A stretch of 64,000 nt of DNA from Prorocentrum cordatum (taxonomy: Eukaryota; Sar; Dinophyceae; Prorocentrales; Prorocentraceae): assembly GCA_963575745.1 (NCBI GenBank), contig CAUYUJ010011447.1:959501-1023500 (forward strand), given 5' to 3'. Made by a program: the position numbers and the translations under genes. This document shows positions 35,775 to 46,504 of the stretch, piece after piece; the first letter of the stretch is position 1; each line of letters starts with the position of its first letter. The notes under the pieces were generated by a model. It was not told the DNA's origin. It was given only the letters and a program-made list of their open reading frames with translations, and searched no databases.

Positions 35775-35905
35775 AAAGGCATCCCAGGCTCCAGAGGCGG
35801 GACGGGGGGCCTGGCGATGCGCGCCAGCGTCTCGCTCAGGAGCCGCAGGTCGTGGACCGCGGGCTCGCCCCGCTCCTCCTCTGGGGGGCCGCGCTCGCGA
35901 AGCCG
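35775..35905 (-). CDS. Exon-like segment, minus strand
   Basis: Minus strand reads PPEEERGEPAVHDLRLLSET then LARIARPPVPPLEPGMPFR, ending in CAGGGGGTCC where a GT donor is possible. High GC3 and charged, helical composition. Partner exons were not found. Confidence 0.35.
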
Positions 35906-36892
35906 TCCTTCTTCTGAACCTCTCCCCCTCCCCCCTTGCTGTATCGTGCTCCCTGTTCCTTGTAGACAACTCCTCGCCACCAGACGTGTCGGTAAAGCGG
36001 GCCGCGGGTTTCGTCACTTCCTTCCCGCTTATGACCGCGAAGCTTCAAACTTGCAACACTTCCTATGAAGAAGGGGTCAACACAAAGTCTCGCCTTAGCG
36101 CCGCGCGCACTCGTCTTAAAAGCGATCCACCAGTATTATGGATGGAGCACAGGTCGTTTTCAAACTGTGGCTCTCACATTCGCGCCGCGCACATGCGTTT
36201 TTCAAGCTGCCAGGAGCTACACGGATGGAGGGAGTAAACGTGGTTCTGGATTGAGCGCCGTCTCATCCTCCTTCTCCTCCTCTTCCTCAGCAGCCATACG
36301 TCCCCCCTCCTCGCCCTCCTCCGCCTCCCCCGCCTCCCTGCATCATTGGTGAAAAACCGCAGCCGTTGAGTCACCTGACTACGCGCTGGGTCACCTTGCG
36401 AGCTTGTCTGTGTTTACGCTGGCGCTCCAGATCGGGGCTCTGGACCACCTGCCGAGGATCTGGGATTGAGATGCTCTGACCATTCGTTGCTCGCGGTGCG
36501 TCACCAAAACCTCTGGAGGCCTCCTGCGACCTGGGAGGACCTCCGCAGAGGTCCTGAGGTCACAGAACTCGCGCATCGCACCCGCGCCCTCGCGATGCCA
36601 CACGCTGCGGATCTCCAATAATGACCTCTGGCGCCCACGCCCAAGAAGCGCCGAGACGTCCCAGCCGTTCTGTTCGTAGAAATACCGTGTTACTACACGA
36701 CAGGCACATCCGCCGCCAGCGCCGAAACTCTACAAATCACGCCACATGCTCAAACAAGATGGCACGGCAAATGGAATCGATCACTCGAGCAGACGCTCAA
36801 ACACAACATGCTGCACTCTTAATGGTCATCCTCGGACGTGCCTCGATCACACGTCATCCAAATCTGATGCTCTGGTCACCCTGTCATACAAT

Positions 36893-36991
36893 TCATGATA
36901 TCAGAATCTCCCTGCTCGGGTCGAACTTCCGGAAAAGAGCAACGTCGGACTCGTTCATCTTCTCGATCTGCTCTGCCGAACTCAAACATGC
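36893..36991 (-). CDS. Possible terminal exon, minus strand
   Basis: After CCCGTGCCCACCAG the minus strand reads ACLSSAEQIEKMNESDVALF then RKFDPSREILIS and TGA (36895-36893): 32 residues, phase 0. Upstream on the same strand (about 37140-37030) a frame MKLSGTTFTAAASLCDTPAN, then VQSCAKDHDRL, is a candidate for the preceding exon, but all three minus frames and one plus frame there look plausible. Unknown function. Confidence 0.35.
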   Translation of the reverse strand, partial: ACLSSAEQIEKMNESDVALFRKFDPSREILIS

Positions 36992-37722
36992 CTGGTGGGC
37001 ACGGGGTAGAAATGGAGAGCTACATGCTTAGACGATCGTGATCCTTGGCACAGGATTGCACGTTGGCGGGGGTGTCGCACAAGCTTGCGGCGGCCGTGAA
37101 TGTCGTTCCCGACAATTTCATCGAATTCGGTCTCCTGGCAGTGGACAGTCGAACTCTTGGGGATACGATGCATTGGGCCGAAATTGGCGCCCGACAGAAA
37201 GCCCAAGGCATGGGGGATGGGCTGATCTTTCTCAGTCACAGCGCCACAGATTTTAGCGGTGCTGGGGTCTTTGAATAGGGGAAGAGGAATGGAGGGAGGA
37301 GGGCGGCGCTATGTGGCCGAGCCTGAAGCCCCTACGGCAGGACTGGCACATTCCCACCAGCTTCTGCGAGTACATGCGATTATGCCTTAATCCCGCTGGC
37401 TTCCGCGGGCCTCGCCCACGCCACCGCTCAAGACGAGTGATCAACCTCGCGACTCATCACAGGCAAGGCCCGTCTTGAAGTGCCCCATGTTGCAGCAGTG
37501 TTTCTCGCTATCTCCGACCTTCGACTGAGGGCGAGAACAAGACGAACATTGAACGCCAGGAGCCCGGAGCCCATCACGCGGAGAGTCACGCTAGGGGGTC
37601 GGCAATCAGAATGCCAGAACTGGACGTGTCTCCCTCCTTCCTTGCGCCGACTGGCCCTCAGGAGGCTGCCCTGAGAATTGTCCCTTCCTGGTCACAGAAC
37701 AGGCTGTGCACCACTGCCAGGC

Positions 37723-38052
37723 TCAACCCGCCATCGCCTCCCAGTGGGCGGCCGCGCCTTCAGCGCAGCTCCCCTCTTCCTCCTTCCTCCGCCTCTTTCT
37801 ACAGCTTTCCTCGACCTCCTTCTCCTCCTCGGCAGACTTCGGGGCGAGGCGCCACGGGGATGGGAGGGGGTACAAAGGAGATGGCAAAACCTGGGCTCCC
37901 GAGCGCCTGGCCGTACCAGGGCGAGAGGGGGTGCCCGGAAGGCGCGGCAAGAGGGCAAGGGAAGAGGGAAGGAGACGGGAGAGGGAAGAGAGGAGGACGA
38001 GGAGTGAACGTACCTTGAGGCGGCCACGTCTGTCAGCCCAGCCCACGCGCAA
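37723..38052 (-). CDS. Two-exon 3' end of an unknown gene next to LINE 2
   Basis: A short segment (38052-38014) reads LRVGWADRRGRLK and ends in AAG|GTACGT, a strong GT donor. A 177-bp interval rich in TCC/CCC precedes CGAAG at 37837. The next segment (37836-37723) reads SAEEEKEVEESCRKRRRKEE then EGSCAEGAAAHWEAMAG and TGA, 37 residues, phase 0. The tail is highly charged. It sits 46 bp beyond the LINE 2 stop, so it may be host sequence flanking the insertion, or the 3' end of the element. Earlier exons are unknown. Confidence 0.4.
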   Translation of the reverse strand: MRVGWADRRGRLKVRSLLVLLSSLSRLLPSSLALLPRLPGTPSRPGTARRSGAQVLPSPLYPLPSPWRLAPKSAEEEKEVEESCRKRRRKEEEGSCAEGAAAHWEAMAG

Positions 38053-38097
38053 GCCTGCCTAGATAGTGAGGCAAGGCGTGAGACGGCAGACAGCGGC

Positions 38098-41000
38098 TCA
38101 ACGCCACAGGAGTGATTTCGCTGCGGCCATCGCTGCAGCAATATTTGCTGGCGACGGCGCTGCGTGTTGCTTCATTTTGTTGTACATGTGGAAAGCGAGC
38201 ACAACCCTGCGAATCGTCTGCCGCAACGAGAGGTCGCTGGCAGGTTCGGAAGGGTACGCTGCTACAGGGCCTAAGCCCCACGATGTATATGTGCTAAGGA
38301 GCGGAGCGGGGTCGGGGGACCAGAGGAGGCCCAGGAGGACGGAGCAGGAGAGGTAGTGGGGAAAAGAATCGGGTGCGTTCGGGCAACCGAATACACACGA
38401 GCGCTGAGCAAGTACATGCATGCGGTGTGTGGTCGTCCACCCGCCACTGAGCGTTTTGAAAACCGCCCAGCGCCAGCTAGGACGGACCTCTCCAAGCTCT
38501 TTCGCGAGAGTAGTCCAGCGGGTGGCGAGCTCAGGGGGCGGCGGCGTATTCTGAAGGCCCCACGCTGCAAGGCGCTTCGTGAGGGTGACAGTGAACGGCG
38601 AGGAGAAAAAGGCACGCTGCAGCGCGAGTGCGACCGCCCTCTGTACCTTCGGGCGACGCGGCGGGTCGGCGTCGGGTGCCTCTCGAATTTCAGCTCGTGC
38701 GGCGCGGTTCGCCAGGGCCACGGCTGCTGCGGTAAATGGCGAGACACGCTGCCCGCTAGACAGGGCATGGTAGAATTGCACGATGGACGAGGCCTCTTCC
38801 CAAAAGGGGGGGGGCCAGCGCCCGGCTTCCCACCGAGGGAAGGATTGGATCGTGCTCTCCTCCCAGGCGGTGTCTCGCAGGCGGCGGAGGAACGGTTCCC
38901 ATTCTCCACTGAGTGTGAAAGTGGCTGTACGAATGGCCGCCGCAGCACATGTGACTTGGGCTGAACGAAGGACAGGTGGCGGGCTCCATTCCGCCATCGA
39001 AATGAGATCTACCTTACGAAAAGAGTTGGGCGGCATGCTGAGCATTTTGTGGAAGACATACAGTTCACGGCGAGCAATCTTGGAGTCGAGCGGGAAGAAC
39101 TGAGCAACGTAGCTGAGCGTGGACAGGACAGAAGTGTTATATAGGCGGACAGTGGCGTCGCTGCCAGACTGGACAAGATTTAGCAAATTACTGCGCTGCC
39201 ACTACTTTTGCCCTGGGGCGAGCCATTGAAGGGCAAGGGAGGAGGACGGCCCAAGGAAGGTCCCGAGGTACTTGGCTCGCCCCGAAATCGTGAAGCCACC
39301 CCAGGAGGGGCAAAGGTCGGCCAGGAGCGCTTTCGTTTGGGCTGCGGTGGCAGGAGAGACAGGCGCCCACAGGGGCACTATTACACACTTGCGTGGTTTG
39401 AGGGCGAGAAGGGCGAGCTCCTCGGCGGCAGAAAAAGTCTCAGATGCCTTGCGCAGCGTGTCGAACGAGAATGTGAGCAGGCCGGTGTCGTCCGCACAGA
39501 CCCTGAGGTAGCCTTTGTCGAAGTCGGGCGCGCCGTCGGGGTTCTCGATGAAGGAGGCGAGGTGGCGGACGAGCGGGTCCATCGCAATGGCCCAAGCAGA
39601 GCCACTGGCGGGACAGCCCTGAGCGACGCCCGACTCGATGGCGAACATGAAGTGGCGGATCCCGTCGACCTTGAGGAAGCTGTTCGGAGCGTGGTACATG
39701 TTGCGGAAGAGGCTCATGAGGCCGATGGGAACCCCGAAGCGCTCGAGAGCCGCGAAGAGCCAGACCCGACCCAAAGACGGGAACGCCGCCGCGAAGTCGA
39801 AGCTGGCGAAGACAGGATGGTGATCAGCAGCATCTGGACGTATCCCAGCGCGACGCATCTCGGCGTCAAGAATGACAATGTGCTTGGTGAAGTTGCGGCC
39901 GACTACGAAACCCTGTTGTGCCTTGTGAGTCCGCTCTGCCACAGCGGGCTTGAGGAGAAAGTTGGCGGCGCCAGCGATGGCCTTGATATCAGTGTTCTTG
40001 AGCGAGAGCGGGCGCGTGTCCTCGGGCGCCCTGTCGGTTTGCAACTCGCCGACGAGGTTGTCCCCTTTCGGCGGGAAGGCGAAGTCAGAGTCGTTCAGGT
40101 CGTGGATGAAATTGGCGTTCGAGCAGAGGTGGAACGGGAGGTCCTCGAGCAGGTCCAGCGACGAGTCGCGTGCGAGCCAGGCGCGATAAGGAAGGCAATC
40201 AGGACCAGGGGCCGACGGAGAGGTGCGAGCCAGGAAGGCGCGGATCTGCGTCTTGGTCGGCGCGCCCACGTCGATGGTGGCCCCCAGCGGCATGTGCTCG
40301 GCGATGTACTGCTTGACCTTGACGGAGTCGACGAGCTTGTGTGCGAAGACGGGCTTCCAGTAGGTGCGAAGGGCGTCAGCCATATCGCAGCTCTCTCTGG
40401 CGACCCCAGGGGGGCCATCTGGGCCCGAGATTTTGATGCCCTGGAGGACCAGACGACGCTTCCAGGGGGCCCACAGGAGAGCTCGCCTCTGCGAGGCGCG
40501 CAAGATTCGGCGGAGTTTCTCGGGCTCGAGGGCCCCTGCCGCACCAGGGGGGCGCTGGGCCGCTCTTTGCGCCAGAGAGCGTTGCCGAGCCTCGAAGTCG
40601 CGGTGGAGCGAGGCTGACATGTCAGCGAACTCGGGCTGGTTGTTGATCGTGATGAGGCCGTCGGTGATCGAGAGGTACTTGGCGCCGAGGTCGGCGTTGG
40701 ACTGTAGGCGGCGAGCGAGAGCAACATCCTGGCGCCAGACCGAGCGCGAGATCGAGCGCGCCGTGAGGACCCGTCCGTCGGCATGGTTGGATTTGTTGCC
40801 GTCCCCGATGGAGCTGACCCAGTCGTCGCGGACGAGCCTCGCGGCTTCGACCATGAGGCGCTTGTGCGTGCGCCAGCGGTTCTGGATGGGGGCGCGCTGG
40901 GTCTTGGTGTGGGTGATCAGTTGGTCCAGGTACTTGGCGTAGCTCGGGTCGCGGAAGATCGCGGGGGGGATAGCCTGATCGTTCGTCGGCGTGCGCGGCT

Positions 41001-41910
41001 TGATGCCAATGGTGTAGGAGATGGTCGCATGGTCGCTGAGGAAAGAGTCGGACAGGATGGCAGGGTCGTGTACAATGTTGATCTGCGATGTGAGCTCGAG
41101 CATGGCATGGGACGGCAAGCTGATGAAAACGCGGTCGATCGCTGAGGCGGAGAGGTCGGACTTGTTGAAGCGGGTCGGTAAGTCGGATTCAATTTCGAGC
41201 ATGGAATCGAAGAGTGCTTTCCAGAAAGGCTGCTGCTGACGGGCGCTGTTGTCCAGCGCAAGGCGCGCGTGCTGAGGCTGGGGCTGCAGGAAGCTGTTCG
41301 GTGGGCGGCTGGCAGTGTTGAAATCACCCATGGCGATGAAGGCGCGGTGCTGGTAGTCGACCTCGGCCCAGGTGCGGTGCTGATGCCAAGCACGTTGCAC
41401 TCGGGCGCGGCCGCGAGCGTCGATCTCATGGTTATGGACATTCATGATGACGATGGAGTTGTTCGTGACGGCATTGGTGATGGAGACAGTCTGGATGCGG
41501 CCCTTGACGATCTCCTCGTGGACGAAGGTAGGCAGTTGGTGCGGAGCAAGCTGCTCGAGCTGCATTGGTGTGAGCCAGGGCACTAGCGTAGCAACGCCAC
41601 CAGTGCCAGGGCGGGCCTCGGCGTCATCGTCGCCGACGAACTCGGAGAAGAAGAGCTTGCGCGGGTGCGGCTGCGTGTCCACCCACGTGCGAAGCAGGGC
41701 CTCAGAGCCATGAACCTCCTGGATGAGGATGACGCATTGGCGGCGCATGTACTTCAGCAGGGCAGCCTGTTTGCGTCGGCGGCGCTGGCGCTTGTGACAC
41801 ATGAGGGCTCTGGCATTCCAAGCAATGAAGGTGCTGGGGGACGGGGTCCTCGTTCGGTCGCCAAGGCGACCAGGGATGGTTAAACCCGCCACGTTGCTGA
41901 CGCAGCGTCC
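38098..41910 (-). pseudogene. LINE 2 ORF2: endonuclease-reverse transcriptase, single nonsense codon
   Basis: The protein starts just past ORF1 in another frame (PGRLGDRTRTPSPSTFIAWN). Endonuclease motifs are FIAWNARAL, CVILIQEVHG (Glu), FIAMGDFNTASRP and SDHATISYTIG (His). Transcriptase motifs are SFDFAAAFPSLG (first Asp), GVAQGCPASGS and CADDTGLL, with the catalytic Asp pair at about 39492-39487; Cys replaces the usual Tyr/Phe before ADD. Thumb-like sequence follows to LQWLAPGQK, then TAG (39204-39202), then WQRSNLLNLVQSGSD and YNTSVLSTLSYVAQFFPLDS. Near the end CVFGCPNAPDSFPHYLSC gives a C-x3-C-x8-H-x3-C zinc-binding motif. All catalytic residues I can check are present, so only the stop codon marks it as defective. 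Confidence 0.85.
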
Positions 41911-43819
41911 GCGAAGAGCGCCTGGAACGCAGTGAGGACGCCGCCGCGATCCACTTCGTTGAAGTGATGGCCTTCGAACGCGTGCTCGTTCCACTCGAGG
42001 ATGGCGGGGTCGGCCTGGCCCTTGACGTCGAGGCGCACAACAGGCATGGCGTTGCAATGGATCTCGCCCTTGGTGCGGATGGCTCTCCATGGCTTGTCGG
42101 GGCAACGATGCTGGAGCAGTTGCAGGAGCTTCTTGCACCGGGTCTCGGTGCGGATCTGCTTGGGGGACTTGTCGGGATTGAGGTAGATATCCACTCGGGC
42201 ACCTGTCGCGTCGGTGGAAACAAAGCGCTTCCACCTGCCAGCGGGATCTCGCAGGGCGCGTGAAAGAGCGAGAGCTCGAGGGATTGCGGCTGCACGATCT
42301 CCTTTGACTTGAAGAAGGAAGCGTCTGGACGGCTCGTCCCCCAGCAACTCCACGGCGTTGCGGTCAACGTTGGCGGAGGCGATCCACTCCTGCAGGTCGT
42401 TGAGCAGAATGTCGGGCGCGATGAGGCGCTGGCAGCCGATGGAGAAGATGGTCGGGTCGGGGGCGCGGTCCCAGTCCGCAAGCTTGGTGAGGTCCGCGAT
42501 GGGCGCCTGAGCTTCAGCGAGCGCGAGCGTGTCGCGCATCTGGTCGATCTGCTGCCACATCTTTTTCTGCTCGTCAGCTTGACGGTCTTGTTCGCGGCGG
42601 GTGCGTGCGACGGCATCATGTGGAACATCCACTCGGCGTTCGGTAGCAATGACTTGTTGTGCGAGAATTTGGGGAAAGCTTTCACGTGTTTCATTGAGAA
42701 GAGCGTTGGCCTGGGCTTGGAAGGTGGCGGCAGCGTGTTCAACTTGAGTCTGCATGACATGTTGAAGAGCAGCTTCGACATCAGGAGGCAAGCCTGGGAT
42801 GCTTGGGATCGATCCAGGCGCGGCGGTACCTCCAGCAGCTTCGACTGAGGCTGGTATGTCCCAACCATGAGGGACGGCGGCGGTTCCGACGGCGGACGAG
42901 CGTCCAGCGGTGTGTTGGCCACGCCAAGGGTCGCGATCTCCTGCCAGTGGGTCTGCATGTAGGTGTCCTCCAGCGGCTGGAGCAGCCTCGACTGCAAGAG
43001 GTTGGGAGGGCGGATCATTCCCTTGTCCATCGCGAGCCTGAACGGGGGCAGCCGCTGCGTGGCAAGCGACATCACCGTGGTGTAGAAGGTCGTCGGCATC
43101 CATCGCAAACGTTGGCGGAGTAGACGGGCGCGCAGACGAGCGACCAGGACGTGAAGGTGGCGCCGAGGCTCTCCCTGACGCACGTACAAGTTGCGATGCG
43201 ACGCCAGCTGCTCCCATGACGTCGAGTGTAACCTTGGCAGCTGAGGCACGGGAACATTTGCCATCTCGATCTTTGTCTTGGCGTCCACGGCGAAGTTCTT
43301 TCCTTGTGCGTGTCGGAGCGCTGCGGGACGTCGGTCTCTCATCGCTGCTTGACGACATTGCAGCGGATGGTAGGGCAGGTCCAATGAGCGACTGTTGTAC
43401 AGCTGTCCAATGTCCAGGGCGGCTGCGGTGCCAATACGTGGTTGGCGGAGATGCTGGCGGCAGAACTCGAGACGGGCAACGTTCACGGCGAGGATGGCGT
43501 GCTCGGAGTTGGGCTCGACGGCGGAGGCCTGGGACGCGGAGCACAGCTCGGCGTCGGATATGAGGTGCTCGGAGCTGGGCTCGACGGGCGATATGAAGTG
43601 CTCGGAGCAGGGCTCGACGGGCGATATGAAGTGCTCGGAGTTGGGCTCGACGAGCGATATGAAGGGCTCGGTCGAGCCGATATGTATGGCAGCCTGCAGT
43701 GCCAAGGTGAGAAGCAGGATGAGCTGTGGGCTGCCGCACGCCCGTGGTTGTGGCGGCAAAAGCTTAGGGACTAGCCACGGACTAGCGGTATCCATGAAGG
43801 ACGCCGCAGGCACCATCAT
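41880..43819 (-). pseudogene. LINE 2 ORF1 with N-terminal 12-residue repeats, one frame change
   Basis: From ATG 43819 the frame reads MMVPAASFMDTASPWLVPKL and contains five ~36-bp tandem units (43690-43500) encoding SEHFISPVEP-type repeats. It runs sensibly to about 42860 (LMVGTYQPQ). Coding then continues one frame over: IPGLPPDVEAALQHVMQTQV, a coiled-coil-like stretch (TRREQDRQADEQKKMWQQID), and a conserved C-terminal part (RKFVSTDATG-like KRFVSTDATGARVDIYLNPD, KSPKQIRTETRCKKLLQLLQ), ending TAA at 41880. This architecture, coiled coil then an RNA-binding C-terminal domain, suits a LINE ORF1 protein. The shift is a mutation, an assembly indel or programmed frameshifting. Confidence 0.65.
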
Positions 43820-43841
43820 CTTGAGCCAAAATGGCTACGGA
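43820..43841 (-). other. DinoSL relict, perfect 22 nt (LINE 2 5' end)
   Basis: Complete spliced-leader consensus on the minus strand, followed at once by ATGATGG. In sense it is preceded by GTCCTCCTTT, part of a TCC-rich tract (43930-43842). The absence of any untranslated leader between SL and ATG means the trans-splice acceptor of the source transcript abutted the start codon. Confidence 0.95.
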
Positions 43842-44140
43842 AAAGGAGGACGAGGAGGAGGACGAGGAGGAGGAGGAGGCGGAGGAGCAAGAGGAAGAGC
43901 AAAAGCAAGAGGAGGAGGAAGGATCAGGAGGAAGGCTAACGGCACAAGCTCCGGGGGAGCATCGGTGGAGCGCAGGAGGCGGGTGGACGAAGAGGGGAGG
44001 GGGGTTGGAGGAGAAGCGAGGGAAGGAGGGAACGAGAGGAGGGCGAGGGGAAGGAGCGAAGGAGGACGAGGAGGACAACGAGGAGCAGGAGGGGCACGCG
44101 GAGAAGGCATACGAGGGAGGGTGGGGGCAGAGGGTCCGTC
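43842..44140 (+). repeat. GGA/GAG-rich tract upstream of LINE 2
   Basis: Purine-rich GGA, GAG and GAC triplets fill the interval beyond the SL of LINE 2. Equivalent tracts lie beyond the SL of LINE 1 (27836-27880) and LINE 3 (57248-57300). Confidence 0.85.
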
Positions 44141-44414
44141 GAGCACATGATCGCCCCTTCGGCCCTCACGCCCTCCAAGCCCGGCCGACCTCTTCTGCCC
44201 TCCTCCGCCCCCTTTCGCTTCCTCCTGCTCCTCCACGTCATCTCTATCGGCCTTCCCGTTATCCTATATCCCGTCCTCCTCGGTTACATGGGTGTTCGCA
44301 TAGGTCTAATGACCGAACAGCGCTCGGCAATAGGCAAATGTGACCCCAGCAAAGCGCCCTAATAGCAGCAAAGGTGAAGAGGAAGGGCAGGGGATGAGAG
44401 CAGCCAGGACAGGG

Positions 44415-44740
44415 GTGAGAACACGGCCATGTGCACCTTCGCGTATGTTTTACACGGGATTGTGGCCGTCCAGACCAGAAGTGTAACCTGCACGAGGGTC
44501 AGAGCGCGGCAATGTGCACCGTAATGTCTTGTATGACAGGAGATCGTGACCGTCCGGACAAATCATGTAGCCGGCGTTGAGGCGGGAGCACGGCCATGAG
44601 CACCTTCGTGTCTGTCTTAGATGGGATCGGGGCCGTCCAAACCAAACATGTAGACGGTATTGAGACGAGAGCACGGGCTTGTGCAACTTCATGTATGTTT
44701 TACAAGGGATTGTGGCCGCCCTGACCAACACTGTCCTCAT
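44415..44740 (+). repeat. Four ~83-bp tandem units
   Basis: Units begin near 44421, 44504, 44587 and 44669 with GCACGGCCATGTGCACCTTC-like sequence and contain TGTATGTTTTAC and GGGATTGTGGCCGTCC. They are diverged 10-30% by eye. No coding frame. Confidence 0.7.
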
Positions 44741-44759
44741 GACCATCATCAGAAACATA

Positions 44760-45215
44760 TCACTGTATCATGATCATCGGCATCAGCATCATCAGCAGCA
44801 TCAACATCACCAGTCTCACTATTCATTATAATCAACACCGCAACGATCACCATCATCACAACCATAATCACCGTCGTGACCAGCATCGCCATCGCAGTCA
44901 TCTCAATCATCGCCGTCGTCGTATTCGTCTTCAATACAATCACCAGCAGTATCGTCATCACCATCATCATCAGCATCATCAGCATGATCAGCATCATCAT
45001 CATCATCAGCATCATCATCATCCTCTTGCTTCTAATTGCTCATTATCCTCCTCCTACTCCTCCTCCTCCTCAAAATCATCATCAGTATCATCCTCCTCAT
45101 AATCCTCACCCTCATCCTCATCCTCAGCATCATCATCAACATGATCAACATCAGCAGCATCACCATAATTGCCGTCATCATCATCAGCATCATTATCATC
45201 ATAATCGGCATCACT
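44760..45215 (+). repeat. ATC/CAT trinucleotide array
   Basis: Interrupted ATC and CAC triplets with short CTC blocks. Ile-, His- and Met-rich frames are repeat translations. Confidence 0.9.
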
Positions 45216-46310
45216 CCTTTTCCTCCGTGCTCACTGATTTTGCGCGTGGCGCTGTGCGAATCGCGACAATATTTTTATTGGCGCTCTCGCGCCATCCGTC
45301 CAGAAAAGTTCAGCTCTCCAGCCCAGGTGGTGGTGGGGACCTGGCCCCTCCTCCCGCCTCTCTCCCTCAGCTTCTGCTGCAGAGTGGGGGGAGCAACCAC
45401 TACTTGCGACGGCGCGTCAAGGGGGGGCAGAGAGCAAGCAAGCACGGGGCAGAAAACATGAACGATTCACGCATGTAGCAATTGGACGAAAATGACGATC
45501 GGCGTGCGACAAGAAAGGGCGACATTTTGGAAGGGAACGGGTCATCCAACATGGCATTGTTCGCTTTGGTGGCCAGGCAAGCACAGCATCTGGTCGCCCT
45601 GCTGAGACGCGCGGGGCCAGGTGCGGGGAGGAGACGGAGGACCACAGTCAGAAGAACGACAGGGGCGAGCAAGAGGACAAGGAGAAAAAGGGCGAAGAGA
45701 AAGAAAGAGCGACAAGTGGCGCAGGAGGGCCAGGAGAGGCGAGGACCACTACGTGCGACGGCCGAGGCCAGGAGGACCAGAAAGAAGGGTCATGATGACG
45801 ATAGGGGGGGACGACACGCAGAGAGACGCCGACGCACGACCCGCAGAGGCGACGGGGACCAAATGAGCAACGCGCGCAGTAGCTCACGGCGCCGCCACCG
45901 GCGGCTGACGTGCGCCCCCTCCCAGGGCCACCCACTGCCGCTGCTGCTGGCGGCTCGCTAGCAGCGGCGACAGAGGATGCCCCTGTGTTTATGGGAGATT
46001 ATCAGAGAAGCGGGCGTCCTGAGTCCTGAAAGGAAACGGGAAGGATCAATCAATAACGAAAGGCGTAGTCGAATCGGATCGGGATGTGCATCGAATCGGC
46101 TCGGAGCATCGGCACAGAGCCCGAATCGAATCGAATCGGCCGCGCTAGGATACACAACAGCGCCATGCAAGCACCAGGCTGTAATATCGAATCGGGTCGG
46201 TTGGATGAGAACGGGCCCTGGGCTTTCCCGTGGGACCACCCCTTCATCCGGAGCTTTTCCGAACCATCCTGTGGTGTTGAATCCTCGTTTAGAAGAGACA
46301 GCGCCCCGCG
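45216..46310. other. No supported gene
   Basis: A basic plus-strand open frame (45482-45961, Arg/Lys-rich) has GAC/GGA-biased low-complexity composition and no recognised domain. 46070-46200 contains a repeated GAATCG word. Nothing else is supportable. Confidence 0.4.
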
Positions 46311-46315
46311 TCCCA

Positions 46316-46460
46316 CCTCCTCCTCCTCCTCTCCTCCTCCTCCTCCTCCCTCCTCCTCCTCCTCCTCCTCCTCCTCCTCCTCCTCCTCCTCCTCCTCCTC
46401 CTCCTCCTCCTCCATCCTCCATCCTCCATCCTCATCCTCATCCTCACCATCACCATCATC
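46316..46460 (+). repeat. TCC microsatellite followed by TCCATCC/ATC variants
   Basis: About 28 TCC triplets (46317-46410), then TCCATCC and TCATCC units. It directly precedes the 90-bp array. Confidence 0.9.
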
Positions 46461-46504
46461 ATCACCATCATCTTCATCACCAGTAGTATCCCATTCGTCC
46501 GTGC

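Larger units (their letters stand above)
38098..43841 (-). mobile_element. LINE 2: nearly intact non-LTR retrotransposon beginning with the spliced leader
   Basis: In sense: perfect DinoSL (43841-43820) joined directly to ATG (43819), ORF1 to 41880, ORF2 from about 41885 to the stop at 38100-38098. ORF2 is open over 1010 codons, broken only by one TAG (39204-39202), after which the same frame runs another 362 codons. One frame change lies in ORF1 near 42860. Compared with LINE 1 and LINE 3 this is a young copy. The 3' untranslated end and target-site duplication could not be identified. Confidence 0.9.

Noticed and set aside
39208-40617. A 469-codon plus-strand open frame
   Set aside because: It is the antisense shadow of LINE 2 ORF2, which carries clear endonuclease and transcriptase motifs on the minus strand.
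45482-45961. Arg/Lys-rich plus-strand frame as a histone-like or HCc protein
   Set aside because: Composition follows GAC/GGA bias, no fold or motif is recognisable, and no start context or splice sites support it.
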